Numbered from the stretch's first letter, positions 34,532-44,192 are shown. The stretch is 64,000 nt of DNA from an uncultured Collinsella sp. (GCA_900544135.1 UQTU01000004.1:82626-146625); one strand, 5' to 3'. Program-made: numbers and translations. The notes: generated from the sequence alone by a model not told the origin.

Positions 34532-36292
34532 TTATGCCTCGAGGTTTTCCTCGATCCAGGCGACGGCACCCTTGGGATCCTTAGTGAGGTCGATGTACTG
34601 TTTGCCCTTGGGCGACAGCAGCGTGATGCCCAGGCGGTCGGTGTCGGCCTTCATCTCGTTGTAATAGGTGCGAACCTGCGGAGCCAGGACGATGACGTTG
34701 TACTGGTCCATGATGGCGTAGTGGCTGCCGTAGGCACCGGCGTTGGCGGTAATGTCGATGCCCAGCTCGTCGGCGCCTTCCTTAAGCGCGTTGGCGAGCA
34801 GTGCAGAGGTGCCGGCGCCAGCGCACAGAACCAGAACCCTCAGATCCTTGCCCTTAAGGGCGGACGGAGCTGCGGAGGCCTCAATGGCAGAAGCGGTCTC
34901 GACAACAGGAGCCTCAACGGCGGGGGCGGCAGCGGTCTTGACGGCCTTGGTCTCCTCGGCCTCTTCTTCGGCCAGGGTCTCGGCCTCCTGCTTGCACAGG
35001 ACGTTGTCGTAGGCCTTGCAGAACGGGTAGTAGATCAAGAAGTCAACGACCAGCAGGACGACAACCAGGACCAGAGAGATCGGCTGGAAGTTGGTGTCGA
35101 TGAAGGTGCCGATCGGTCCGGGGAGTGCCCACGGCATGGCATAGATAAAGCCGTTCATGCCCAAAAAGTCGATGAAGAACTTACCAATGAGGACGTTGGC
35201 CACGGGGGCAAACAGGAACGGGATCAGGAAGTACGGGTTGAGGATGATGGGCGCGGCGAACAGCAGCGGCTCGTTGACGGCGAACATCACGGGCACGACA
35301 GAGGCTTTGCCGACGGCCTTGAGCTGCTTGGAGCGCATAAAGAGCAGGAAGATGATCGGGACAATGAACGTGGCGCCGGTGCCGCCGAGTTCGCCGATGT
35401 AGTTACCGAAGTTTTCGGTCAGGGCGAGGGCGGGGTGACCGCCGGCCTGCAGCGTGGCGAGGTTGGTGGTGATGTTGCCAAACAGCGCGGCGTTGAGGGC
35501 AGGCTTAACGACCGAGGGGCCGTGGATGCCCATGAACCAGAACAGCGGGATCATGAACCAGATGAGGGCGAGGCCGGCGTAGGAATCGGCAGCGGCGAAC
35601 AGCGGGCTCACCAGCGTGGAGATGACGTTGGCAAACGGGACGGCCAAGCAGGTGCGGCAGATAACGTCGATGACGGCGACAAACAGGATGGAGAAGCTGA
35701 AGGCGAAGATGTCGCGGAAGTTCTGGGCGATGGCGCCGGGGACTTCTTTGGGCAGCTTGATGGTGATGTCTCGCTTAATGCAGAAGGCATAGATGTTGAC
35801 CGTGGCAAATGCGGCGACAAAGGAGCTCAGCAGGCCCTTGGTGCCCATGTTGTCGGTAAAGAACACCGAGACATCGGCGCCGTCGATCTTGGCACTCGTC
35901 TGGGTAACGGCCAAGATGAGCATAGCGCACATGGCGGCGACCATGGTGCTCGTGGCGTTGATGGCCTTGCCGGCAGGCATGCGGCGGTTCTTGGAGCCGG
36001 TCAGCGCGCTTGCGGTGGTGCCGGCGACCATGATGCCCACGACGCCCATCGTGAAGTTGTAAACCTTGTTGCAGAAGTTCACGACGTCGACGTTCCACCA
36101 GTCGGGCAGCGTAAAGCCGCCGACCGTGGCGACAACGCCCGGCAGGGTCGAAATAAGCAGGAAGACAGAAGAAGACAGGATAATGGGCATTGCTGCCAAA
36201 AAGCCGTCTTTAATGGCCTGAAGGTAGATGTTCTTAGAGACCTTGTCGAAGTACGGCTGACCTTTCTCCAAGAACTTAACGATCGATTCCAT
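34532..36292 (-). CDS. PTS lactose-family EIICB, module 2 (LacE-like)
   Basis: 586 residues, same layout as the module 1 permease: EIIC with the GIHGPSVVKP loop, linker rich in Ala/Glu/Val, then EIIB with Cys490 in VLVLCAGAGTSALL. Here the permease is the second gene of the unit (after GH1), the reverse of modules 1 and 3. No EIIA domain is attached. GAGGAG lies upstream of the ATG. Confidence 0.92.
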   Translation of the reverse strand: MESIVKFLEKGQPYFDKVSKNIYLQAIKDGFLAAMPIILSSSVFLLISTLPGVVATVGGFTLPDWWNVDVVNFCNKVYNFTMGVVGIMVAGTTASALTGSKNRRMPAGKAINATSTMVAAMCAMLILAVTQTSAKIDGADVSVFFTDNMGTKGLLSSFVAAFATVNIYAFCIKRDITIKLPKEVPGAIAQNFRDIFAFSFSILFVAVIDVICRTCLAVPFANVISTLVSPLFAAADSYAGLALIWFMIPLFWFMGIHGPSVVKPALNAALFGNITTNLATLQAGGHPALALTENFGNYIGELGGTGATFIVPIIFLLFMRSKQLKAVGKASVVPVMFAVNEPLLFAAPIILNPYFLIPFLFAPVANVLIGKFFIDFLGMNGFIYAMPWALPGPIGTFIDTNFQPISLVLVVVLLVVDFLIYYPFCKAYDNVLCKQEAETLAEEEAEETKAVKTAAAPAVEAPVVETASAIEASAAPSALKGKDLRVLVLCAGAGTSALLANALKEGADELGIDITANAGAYGSHYAIMDQYNVIVLAPQVRTYYNEMKADTDRLGITLLSPKGKQYIDLTKDPKGAVAWIEENLEA

Positions 36293-36400
36293 AGTTCACG
36301 CTCCTCTTTGCATGAAATCTTAATGGCATGGACGTTGAAAACCTATATGGTCTCCCGCTTGCTAAAAGCCCGGGTGCAGGCGGGGCCGGTCCCAGGGGGA

Positions 36401-36447
36401 GAGAGGGGAGCGGCTGGGTTTGTATCGCATAGGGCCGCTCCCTTCTC
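36401..36447 (-). promoter_or_regulatory. Hairpin between GH1 and EIICB of module 2
   Basis: A 14-base stem (36401-36414 with 36434-36447, one G-T pair) lies in the 176-base gap. Without a T-run it is more likely an mRNA-processing or stability element that sets GH1 and permease levels apart. Confidence 0.4.
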
Positions 36448-36468
36448 GGGGGAAAGCGAGGCGATGCG

Positions 36469-37911
36469 CTACTGCGCGTCCGCCATAGTGTCGGCGAGCT
36501 CCTTGTACCAGAGTGCCGACTGCTTGATGTAGCGTTTTTGCGTGTCGAAGTCGATGTAGAACAGGCCGTAGCGCTTGTTATAGCCATTGGCCCACGAGAA
36601 CTGGTCCTGCAGGCTCCAGATAAAGTAGCCCTGGACGTCGACGCCCTCGGCTCGCGCCTGGAGCACCTTCTCCATGTGCTGGTCGACAAAGTCGATGCGC
36701 TCGGGATCGGCGACGATGCCGTTTGCGTCGGGCTCGGGGTCCTTGTGGCCCAGGCCGTTTTCGGTGATATAGATGACGGGGAGGTTGGGATAGGTGGCGC
36801 TGATGTGCTTGAGCGTGTCGTAGAGGCCTTGCGGGTAGATGAGCCAATCCCAGTCGGTGGTGGGGATACCCGGCATATCGACCTGCTGCCCGACGCCCTT
36901 AAACTTAAAGCACGAGGTGCCCTTGTCTCCGGTGCCGTTAAAGCTGTTGGTTGACTCGCCATCGTAGGCGGCGATAAACGCCGACTGATAGTAGTTGAGG
37001 CCGAACATATCGTTGCGGGGCGCCGCCTTGGCGAGCTCCTCCATGTCGCTGTCCTCAACCGTAAGTGTGGCGTTGTTGGCACGCAGAATCTCGTTGATGA
37101 GTGAGAGGGTGCGCGCGGAGTAGTGACCCAGGAAGGCGCCGTCCATGATGAAGTCGGTGTAGAAGGCGTTGTACAGGTCGGCGGCGTGCTGGTCGGCGGG
37201 CGAGTCGGTGGCAGGATATGCCGGCGTCAGGACGTTGACCATGCCAATGCGTCCGCCCAGGTGCTCGGTCTCGTCAAGATCCTTATACAGGTTGACGGCG
37301 CGGGCGTGGGCAACGAGCTCGTTGTGCTGGCTCTGGATGCCGCTCGTCACATCAAAGTGATGGTTGGGCGGGAAGTTGCCTTGGATGTATTGGGAGTGCG
37401 AGAGGCTGATGAGCTCGTTGATGGTGAACCAATTCTTGACCTCGCGGAACTCGCGGAAGCAGAACTCGGCATAGCGCACATAGGCGTCGACGGTCTTGCG
37501 GTTGAGCCAGTCGCCCTGGTTGAACAGGGCGGCGGGGGAGTCAAAGTGATGCAGGGACACATAGGGCTCGACGCCATACTTTTTGCAGCAGGCGAACAGC
37601 TCGTGGTAGTGCTTAACGCCCTCGGCGAGGGGTTCGGCATCGTCGCCGTTGGGGAAGATGCGGGTCCAGGCGATGGACACACGAATGGCGTTGAGTCCAT
37701 GCTCGGCAGAAAGGCGGATATCCTCCTCGTAGCGGTTGTAGAAATCACTGGCCGGGTCGGGCAAAAAGCGACCCTGGGCGACAAGGTAATCGTCCCACAT
37801 GGTCTTACCCTTGCCTGCCACCTTCGTGGAACCTTCCGTTTGGTACGCGGCGGTTGCGGCGCCCCAAACAAAGCCCTTCGGCAGCTGCTGTACGCGGTTT
37901 AGCAAAGACAT
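36469..37911 (-). CDS. GH1 6-phospho-beta-glycosidase, module 2 (LacG-like)
   Basis: About 480 residues. I start at the ATG at 37911, 9 bases after GAGAGGG; an ATG at 37917 is in frame but only 3 bases from that site. Acid/base Glu in TINE (a variant of TFNE), nucleophile in YITENGLG, and the phosphate-binding SWANGYNKRY with Trp after Ser, as in 6-phospho-beta-galactosidases. It differs from the other two GH1 copies in many loops, so substrate range probably differs. Confidence 0.87.
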   Translation of the reverse strand: MSLLNRVQQLPKGFVWGAATAAYQTEGSTKVAGKGKTMWDDYLVAQGRFLPDPASDFYNRYEEDIRLSAEHGLNAIRVSIAWTRIFPNGDDAEPLAEGVKHYHELFACCKKYGVEPYVSLHHFDSPAALFNQGDWLNRKTVDAYVRYAEFCFREFREVKNWFTINELISLSHSQYIQGNFPPNHHFDVTSGIQSQHNELVAHARAVNLYKDLDETEHLGGRIGMVNVLTPAYPATDSPADQHAADLYNAFYTDFIMDGAFLGHYSARTLSLINEILRANNATLTVEDSDMEELAKAAPRNDMFGLNYYQSAFIAAYDGESTNSFNGTGDKGTSCFKFKGVGQQVDMPGIPTTDWDWLIYPQGLYDTLKHISATYPNLPVIYITENGLGHKDPEPDANGIVADPERIDFVDQHMEKVLQARAEGVDVQGYFIWSLQDQFSWANGYNKRYGLFYIDFDTQKRYIKQSALWYKELADTMADAQ

Positions 37912-38031
37912 ATGCATACACCCTCTCGTCTCGCTGTTCGATATTGTGCGTTTGCGCTCAGGAGGCTCCCTGGTTAGCGTTCAGCGGTGAAAAAGCCCGA
38001 TAAACACTATCTTAAAATGATTAGAACCAAA

Positions 38032-38069
38032 ATGAGCACGTGAACATTTGACAATGAGCACGTTAACAT
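38032..38069. promoter_or_regulatory. Operators of module 2, sites 1 and 2
   Basis: ATGAGCACGTGAACAT (38032-38047) and ATGAGCACGTTAACAT (38054-38069), 22 bases apart. A third copy is at 38186. Confidence 0.7.
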
Positions 38070-38107
38070 CCGGCTGGGATGTATAGAAACAAAACAACTT
38101 CAAACAG

Positions 38108-38139
38108 CCGCGAACGGTTGTATTTGTTCGGTAAGCGGT
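38108..38139 (-). promoter_or_regulatory. Tandem regulatory motif, site 4 (LytTR-like)
   Basis: Plus-strand CCGCGAACGGT at 38108 and CGGTAAGCGGT at 38129, 21 bases apart with an AT-rich spacer; 197 bases upstream of the GH1 start. The 341-base gap 37912-38252 holds only this and the operators. Confidence 0.6.
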
Positions 38140-38185
38140 TTTGATTGACAGAAGTTTTCATGTTGTGGTATATGGCTCGGGTATC

Positions 38186-38201
38186 ATGAGCACGTTATCA
38201 A
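38186..38201. promoter_or_regulatory. Operator of module 2, site 3
   Basis: ATGAGCACGTTATCAA, a third copy of the operators at 38032 and 38054, close to the regulator's own start (autoregulation likely). Confidence 0.6.
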
Positions 38202-38252
38202 TGTATGTACGATGCGCCATGGGCGCGGGGAATAGTTGGGAAGCAGGTTAGC

Positions 38253-39290
38253 GTGGAAGGCATGGATCAGCAGACAAGGAATGGTCGTTCGGCGAGCGCG
38301 GCAGAGGTTGCGGCGCTCGCTGGCGTGAGCCGCCAGACTGTGTCTCGCGTGGTCAACGGTATGCCCAACGTGACGGAAAAGACGCGCAAGCGTGTGCTGG
38401 CCGCCATGGAAGAGCTGGGCTTTCGTCCCAATTTTGCTGGAGCGGCGTTGCGCGGCGGGTCGTATCGTTCTATTGGCCTGTGCATGTACAACATCACACG
38501 TGTCGGTAACCTGGCGACGCTCGAGGGTATCATGCAAGCGGCGCGCGAGCACGATTTTGCCGTCACTATGATCGAGATGGGCGGCGACAAGCCCTATGCA
38601 CTTGCCGATGCCTCGCGCCGCATGGTCGAGCGACCCGTCGACGGCATGATTCTCAACATGAACCGCATGGCTCCCGATTTTGAGGAGTTTGTTCCCCAGC
38701 CGGGAGTGCGAACGGTCATCCTGTCCATGTATGCGCATCCGCGCTGCACGACGATCGACTCCGACCAGTATGGTTCGTGCGAGCTGTTGACCAATTATCT
38801 GCTGGAACATGGTCACTCGAATATGCGGTTTGTGGCGGGTCCGGAAAACTCGATTTCCTCGCGTTTTCGTGAGGCCGGTTGGCGCGATACGCTGGGTCGT
38901 GCTCATGTCGATGCCGCTCCGATGCTGCGTGGCGATTGGAGTGCGGACAGTGGGTACGCCATGGGCGAGCGGATTGCGGCCGAGGTGCTTGCCGGCGGGT
39001 CGCAGGCGCCGACTGCCGTGCTTGCGGCAAATGACCAGATGGCGCTGGGCGTTATCGCCGCGCTCGAGAACGCGGGCCTGTCCGTGCCCGACGACGTGAG
39101 CGTGGTTGGTATCGACGACGCACTCGAGGGACTTGTTCCTCACAATCGACTGACGACGCTGCGATTTGATTTGCGCGGTGTCGGTAAGCTTGCGTTTGAG
39201 GCGGCGATTGGAGAGAGCTCGTCTATCGAGGCGATTCATGTGCCGAGTACGCTGGTCGAACGCTCGACTGTTAGGGACATACGGGGTTAG
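38253..39290 (+). CDS. LacI-family regulator of module 2
   Basis: 345 residues from the GTG at 38253 (GGGAAGCAGG upstream; the ATG at 38262 has no spaced ribosome site). HTH/hinge: AAEVAALAGVSRQTVSRVVN and RPNFAGAALR. The sensor domain is complete to the typical STLVERSTVR end. It should bind the three ATGAGCACGTTAACAT-type sites in its upstream region. Confidence 0.9.
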   Translation: MEGMDQQTRNGRSASAAEVAALAGVSRQTVSRVVNGMPNVTEKTRKRVLAAMEELGFRPNFAGAALRGGSYRSIGLCMYNITRVGNLATLEGIMQAAREHDFAVTMIEMGGDKPYALADASRRMVERPVDGMILNMNRMAPDFEEFVPQPGVRTVILSMYAHPRCTTIDSDQYGSCELLTNYLLEHGHSNMRFVAGPENSISSRFREAGWRDTLGRAHVDAAPMLRGDWSADSGYAMGERIAAEVLAGGSQAPTAVLAANDQMALGVIAALENAGLSVPDDVSVVGIDDALEGLVPHNRLTTLRFDLRGVGKLAFEAAIGESSSIEAIHVPSTLVERSTVRDIRG

Positions 39291-39298
39291 GTCCTACT

Positions 39299-39447
39299 CC
39301 GTTTGTCTCGATTTGTAACAGGTAGACGGTCAAAAGCGGGCTACGTGTTACAGATTTAGATTCTTCGGAAAGAGCAATCCTGTTCGTCTCAATCTGTAAC
39401 AGCTAGGACCAAAAAACTCGGCTAGATGTTACAGATCGAGACAAACG
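39299..39447. repeat. Palindromic extragenic repeats, locus 3 (two units)
   Basis: Unit 1 at 39299-39361 and unit 2 at 39381-39447, same arms as locus 2. Both this locus and locus 2 have the same two-unit arrangement after a lacI-type gene. Confidence 0.75.
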
Positions 39448-39467
39448 GCTCCCGACCAGCCCAAAAA

Positions 39468-39511
39468 CAAAAAGACCGGGGGCGGCGCGCCGTGTGACGT
39501 GCCGCCCCCGG
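39468..39511 (-). terminator. Terminator of module 3
   Basis: On the minus strand CCGGGGGCGGC and GCCGCCCCCGG pair (11 bp), followed by CTTTTTGTTTTT. Confidence 0.88.
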
Positions 39512-39557
39512 CTGAGAAATGGGGACAGGTTGTGTGAGCGGGCAACCCCGCCAGCCG

Positions 39558-40997
39558 CTAGTCCAGACGACGGGTCTGCGCCACGTGCTTATACCAGTAT
39601 GCGCTTGCCTTGGGCGTGCGCTTCTGGGTTTCAAAGTCAACGTAGAAGAAGCCATAGCGCTTGTTGTAGCCATTGGTCCAGGAGAACTGATCCTGCAGGC
39701 TCCACAGGAAGTAGCCGCCCACGTTGACGCCCACCTCCATGGCCTTGAGCAACCAGCGCAGGTGCTGCTCGATGTAGTCGATGCGCGGCTGGTCGTCCAC
39801 AAAGCCGTCTTTGTAGGGGTCCTTGTAGCCCATGCCGTTCTCGGTGATGAAGATCTGCTTGTAGTTGGGGTAGCGCTGCTTAATGTAGACGAGCAGATCG
39901 AACAGGCCCTCGGGATAGATGATCCAGTCCCAGTCGGTGGTGGGGACGCCGGGCTTGTTCACATGCTCGCCAATGCCCTTAACGCGCCAGCGGCCAGTGC
40001 CCTTCTCGCCCGTACCGTTGTGGTGCAGGTCGTTCTCGCCATCGTAGGCCTTCAAGAAGCGGCACTGGTAGTTGTTAACGCCCAGGTAGTCGTTGTAGAG
40101 CGCGGCCTCGCGCATGATTTCCAGATCCTCGTCTAGGATCTCGATGGTGCCGCCCGAGACGGCAGCCAAGCGGTTGGCGCACTCGAGGGTGTCGGGCGCG
40201 TAGTCGCCGCGGAAGGTGGCGTCGAGCAAGAACTGGTTCTGCAGCACGTGCTCGTTGTTGGCGGCTTTGATGTCGGCGGGGTCGTTCTCGTTGAGCGGAT
40301 ACTTAAACTCCAGCGACTGGATGACGCCGATCTTGCCCTTAAAACCGCCGTTGTGGAAGGCCAGTACTGCCTTGGCGTGGGCGAGCATCATGTTGTGCTC
40401 GCACTGGAAGGCTTCGGCCAGATGCGCCTTGACGCCACCGGGGAAGGTGCCCTCGATGTAGGTGTTGGAGGCGTCGGCCCAGATCTCGTTAAAGGTGAAC
40501 CAGTAGGTTACCTGGTCGGCGTACTCCTTAAAGCAGAAGGTGGCAAAGTCCACAAAGGCATCGATGGTCTCGCGGTTGAGGAAGTCGCCCTTCTCAAAGA
40601 GGGCAAGCGGCGTGTCGAAGTGATGCAGCGTGACAAACGGCTCAACGTGGTGCTTGTGGCACTCGGCGAAGAGATCGTGGTAGAACTGCACGCCCTTGGG
40701 GTTGATCTCGCCGGTGCCGTTGGGGAAGATGCGGCTCCAGGCAATGGAGAGGCGAATGCCGTTGATGCCGAACTCCTCGCACAGCTCCAGATCGACGGGG
40801 TACTGGTTGTAGAAGTCCGAAGCGGGATCGGGGGAAAAGCGCCCCTGGGCCTCCAAGAAGTCGTCCCAGGCGACTTTGCCCTTACCGTGGGTGCGGGTCT
40901 CGCCCTCTACCTGGTAAGCAGCAGTGGCGCCGCCAAAGACAAAGCCCTCGGGAAACTGCGCAGGCGGGTTGGTGACGCTAGCGGGGTTAACGGACAT
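39558..40997 (-). CDS. GH1 6-phospho-beta-glycosidase, module 3 (LacG-like)
   Basis: 479 residues, closest to the module 1 enzyme (shared QFPEGFVFGGATAAYQVEGE start after a short leader). Acid/base Glu in TFNEIW, nucleophile in FITENGMGY, phosphate-binding SWTNGYNKRY with the LacG-type Trp. The ribosome site is weak. It is the second gene of its unit; the frameshifted EIICB gene is upstream. Confidence 0.87.
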   Translation of the reverse strand: MSVNPASVTNPPAQFPEGFVFGGATAAYQVEGETRTHGKGKVAWDDFLEAQGRFSPDPASDFYNQYPVDLELCEEFGINGIRLSIAWSRIFPNGTGEINPKGVQFYHDLFAECHKHHVEPFVTLHHFDTPLALFEKGDFLNRETIDAFVDFATFCFKEYADQVTYWFTFNEIWADASNTYIEGTFPGGVKAHLAEAFQCEHNMMLAHAKAVLAFHNGGFKGKIGVIQSLEFKYPLNENDPADIKAANNEHVLQNQFLLDATFRGDYAPDTLECANRLAAVSGGTIEILDEDLEIMREAALYNDYLGVNNYQCRFLKAYDGENDLHHNGTGEKGTGRWRVKGIGEHVNKPGVPTTDWDWIIYPEGLFDLLVYIKQRYPNYKQIFITENGMGYKDPYKDGFVDDQPRIDYIEQHLRWLLKAMEVGVNVGGYFLWSLQDQFSWTNGYNKRYGFFYVDFETQKRTPKASAYWYKHVAQTRRLD

Positions 40998-41063
40998 GAT
41001 GATCCAATCGTCTAAATCGAAGGGCCAGCCGGTCTTGGATGGTCGGCTGGCCCTAAGCGTTAC

Positions 41064-42831
41064 TTACTTCGAAAGCTGTTCACTCACGAAGGCGAGAGAC
41101 TTGTCGCCGTCCTGGGAGAGCTCGATGTACTGCTTGCCACGGCAGGCGACGCACTTGTTGCCCACGCGCTCGCAGTCCTTCTGCAGGTCGGCCAAGTAGC
41201 TGGCAGCCTGCGGGGCCAGGACGACCAGATCAAAGTCGGGGAGCATGTCCACGTGGTTGCCATATGCCTCGGCAGCGGTCTCAAGATTGATGCCGCGCTC
41301 CTTGGCGGCCTTTGGCCAGCGCGTTGGCGAGCAGGCCCGAGGTTCCGCCACCCTGGCAGAGCACGAGTACGCGCTTGCCGTTGAGGTCGCTGGCGGTCGT
41401 TGCCTCAGTGGCGACAGCGGCGGGGGCGTCGGCCTTCACGGCCTCGGCAGCAGCGCCGGCGGCAACGCTCTTGGCGTCAGCCTTGCCCTGGAAGGCATCG
41501 TTGAGCTTGGCGGCCTTCTCGGCGTTCTTGGCGGCGAGCTCCTCTTGGGAAATCTCGGCCTCCTCGGCGCACTTCTGGGCGTCGTAGGCACGGAAGAACG
41601 GGTAGTACAGAACGAAGTCGACGACCAGGATAAGGGCGAGCATCACAAAGGCGAGCGGCTGGAAGCCCAGGCCCATGATGGTGCCGATGGGGCCGGGGAC
41701 AGTCCAGGGCAGGGTGTACATAAAGCCGTTCATGCCCAAGAAGTCGATAAAGATCTTGAGGATCCAGATGTTGGCGATCGGGGCAAAGACAAACGGGACA
41801 AAGAAGACGGGGTTGAGCACGATGGGCGCGGCGAACAGCAGCGGCTCGTTGACGGCAAAGCAGACGGGGACGATGGCGGCCTTACCGACGGCGCGCATCT
41901 CCTGAGACTTTGCCAGGAAGCAGAACATAAAGACCAGGACGAGCGTAGCGCCGGTGCCGCCCATGCAGACGACGAAGTACTGGGCACCCTGGGTCAGGAC
42001 AGCGGAAGCGTGCTGGCCAGCCTGGAACGCAGCCAGGTTGTCGGTCATGTTGGCAACGAGAGCGGCGGCGATGGCGGGCTCGACGATCGAGGGGCCGTGG
42101 ACGCCGACGAACCAGAAGAGGCTCATGGCGCCGTAGATCACAGCAAGGCCGATGTAGCCGTCGGCAGCGGTGAACAGGGGCTGGAACACCTGGATGACAC
42201 CCTGGGCAAAGCAGAAGCCAAAGGCAGCGCGGAAGACGATGTCGAAGACCCAAAAGACGGTGATGCAGACGGAGAAGGGGATGATGTCCTTAAAGGTCTG
42301 CGAGATGTTGGGCGGAACCTGCTCGGGCATCTTGACGGTGATGTTACGCTTGATAAAGAACTTGTAGATGATGCCGGTCACAAACGCAGCGATGAAGGCG
42401 GTCAACAGGCCCTTGGAACCAAGGTAGGTGGTGTTGAAGCCACTGGCGGCGTCCGTGGCGATCGTGTCGCTCGAAAGGAGCAAGAAGCCGATGATGGCCG
42501 CGCACATGCACGAGATAAAGTTGATCTGGTTATTCTTGGGCAGATCGCGGTTCTGGGCGTCGGCGAAGTGCTTGGCGGTGGTGGCGGCGCAGGCGATGGC
42601 CAGGATGCCCATGGAGTAGTTGTAGCACTTCCACAGGGCATTGTTGATGTCATCGGGCCAGTAGAAACCCCAGATGTTGGGGACCGAGGCTACCAGGCAG
42701 AAGATGGACGAGAAGATGATGATGGGGATGACGGAGATAAAGCCGTCGCGGATCGCCTTGAGGTACTTGTTGCGGGCGATCGCGTTGAAAAAGGGCTGGC
42801 CCTTTTCGATGATGGCGATGAGTTGCTCCAT
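41064..42831 (-). pseudogene. PTS lactose-family EIICB, module 3, frameshifted in the EIIB domain
   Basis: The EIIC part and the EIIB start with phosphocysteine Cys492 (VLVLCQGGGTSGLL) are intact, but after ANALAK the frame shifts and stops at 41281. The missing part (AAKERGINLETAAEAYGNHV to the end, about 80 residues) continues in another minus-strand frame to 41064. One extra A in CCAAAGG, at about 41311-41313, accounts for it; removing it gives 588 residues, in line with 592 and 586 for the paralogues. It may be a real inactivating change, a phase-variable tract, or a sequencing error. Confidence 0.8.
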
Positions 42832-42890
42832 GCAATGCTCCTAAGAGTCGGTGGGTTAGCAACGATGGTAGCTTTTGACTTTCGGTTGCC

Positions 42891-42912
42891 AAAATGTTGA
42901 CGTTGCCATTTT
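42891..42912. promoter_or_regulatory. Operator of module 3, site 1
   Basis: AAAATGTTGACGTTGCCATT begins a nearly symmetric 22-base site 60 bases before the EIICB start. Confidence 0.65.
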
Positions 42913-43011
42913 GTGACACAAAAAAGAAGCGAACCGGTGGTCCCTGTGCCTGTGGACCGTCGATTCCTTGCGCGTAAACGATTGAGCCGCCCGGTGGCTC
43001 TATGTTTGCAC

Positions 43012-43030
43012 AATGGCAACGTTAACATTT
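43012..43030. promoter_or_regulatory. Operator of module 3, site 2
   Basis: AATGGCAACGTTAACATTT, the inverted counterpart of the site at 42891, about 120 bases away, which would allow looping by a tetrameric LacI-type repressor. Confidence 0.65.
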
Positions 43031-43064
43031 GGTCGACAAAAGCCGTTCGGGGAAGCAAAAATGT

Positions 43065-43096
43065 CGGTGAACGGTAGGTTTTGGGTGGTGAGCGTA
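43065..43096 (-). promoter_or_regulatory. Tandem regulatory motif, site 5 (LytTR-like)
   Basis: Plus-strand CGGTGAACGGT at 43065 and TGGTGAGCGTA at 43086, 21 bases apart; 234 bases upstream of the EIICB start. The 356-base gap 42832-43187 contains no gene. Confidence 0.6.
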
Positions 43097-43187
43097 TGGT
43101 GGGGAAGGCGTTGGATATACTTGAAGACGTTTCATTTGACTGCGCAGGATGCCACTAATGGCATCGTTGACATAGAAAGATCGACCT

Positions 43188-44192
43188 ATGGCCGCTGTTA
43201 AAAAATCGGTTTCCGTTAAGGACGTGGCGCGTCTCGCGGGCGTCTCGGAGCAGACAGTCTCGCGTACGGTGCACGATTCGCCCAGCGTGCGCCCCGAGAC
43301 CAAGGAGCGCGTGCGTGCCGCCATGCGCGAGCTGGGGTATCGCCCCAATTTTGCCGGTCGATCGCTGCGCCGCGGCAAGTTTAAGACCGTCGGCGTCGCC
43401 ATGTTCAACATTACCGGTACCGGCAACCTCGACCGTATGGAGGGCTTTGCTGCCGCCGCCGATAAGCACGGCTACGCCATTACCCTCACGAAAGTAGATG
43501 GGCATCCGTATACCCTCGAGAGCGCATCGTCGCGCATGAGCGCACTGCCGGTGGATGGCATGGTCGTGATCATGAATCGCATGCCGGCGGACTTTGGCAC
43601 CTTCGAGCCACTGCCCGGCATGCAGACAGTGCTCGTTACGATGTTGGAGCACCCGCTTTGTTCAACGGTCGATAACGACCAGTTCGATTGCTCGCGCCAG
43701 GTGGTCGAGTATTTGCTGGAGCAGGGGCACAAGACCGTGCACTTTATCTCGTGCCCCGAGCGCTCGCTTTCGGGCATGCAGCGCGAGGAAGGCTGGCGCG
43801 AGACATTGCGCGCACATGGTATTGAGCTGCCGCGACTCATCCGTGGCGATTGGACGGCGCAGAGCGGATATGCCGCAGGCCAGGCTCTGGCGGACGATCC
43901 GACCTGTACTGCCATCTATGCCTCCAACGACGCCATGGCCTACGGCTGCATTCGCGGGCTCGAATCGCGCGGAAGGCGTGTGCCCGAGGACGTGAGCGTG
44001 GTGGGTGTTGATGACAGCCTGGGCGATATCGTGCCCGACCGTCGCCTGACCACCGTGCGCTTTGACAACAGGCGTGTCGGCATGTGGGCAGTCGATAAGA
44101 TCGCCGGTGCCGAGGGGGGTGCGTCTGGCGTGGAGCACATGCTGATCCCCGGCGTGCTCGTAGAGGGCGATACGGTGCGCGATTTGCGCTAG
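43188..44192 (+). CDS. LacI-family regulator of module 3
   Basis: 334 residues. HTH/hinge VKDVARLAGVSEQTVSRTVH and RPNFAGRSLRRGKF, followed by a complete sensor domain ending VLVEGDTVRDLR. Divergent from the frameshifted EIICB. Likely target sites are 42891 and 43012. Confidence 0.9.
   Translation: MAAVKKSVSVKDVARLAGVSEQTVSRTVHDSPSVRPETKERVRAAMRELGYRPNFAGRSLRRGKFKTVGVAMFNITGTGNLDRMEGFAAAADKHGYAITLTKVDGHPYTLESASSRMSALPVDGMVVIMNRMPADFGTFEPLPGMQTVLVTMLEHPLCSTVDNDQFDCSRQVVEYLLEQGHKTVHFISCPERSLSGMQREEGWRETLRAHGIELPRLIRGDWTAQSGYAAGQALADDPTCTAIYASNDAMAYGCIRGLESRGRRVPEDVSVVGVDDSLGDIVPDRRLTTVRFDNRRVGMWAVDKIAGAEGGASGVEHMLIPGVLVEGDTVRDLR

Noticed and set aside
34463..36532. A 689-codon plus-strand frame antisense to the module 2 EIICB.
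   Set aside because: Same artefact; equivalent antisense frames appear opposite all three EIICB genes, which shows it stems from shared codon bias.
29524..39447. CRISPR-like repeats in the convergent gaps.
   Set aside because: Units are palindromic, few, irregularly spaced and lack unique spacers or cas genes; they fit extragenic palindromes instead.
41281..41351. Programmed ribosomal frameshifting in the module 3 EIICB.
   Set aside because: No slippery heptamer with a downstream structure is evident, and the two paralogues encode the same protein in one frame.
41245..42900. A 551-codon plus-strand frame antisense to the module 3 EIICB.
   Set aside because: Same artefact as above; the minus strand carries clear PTS motifs.
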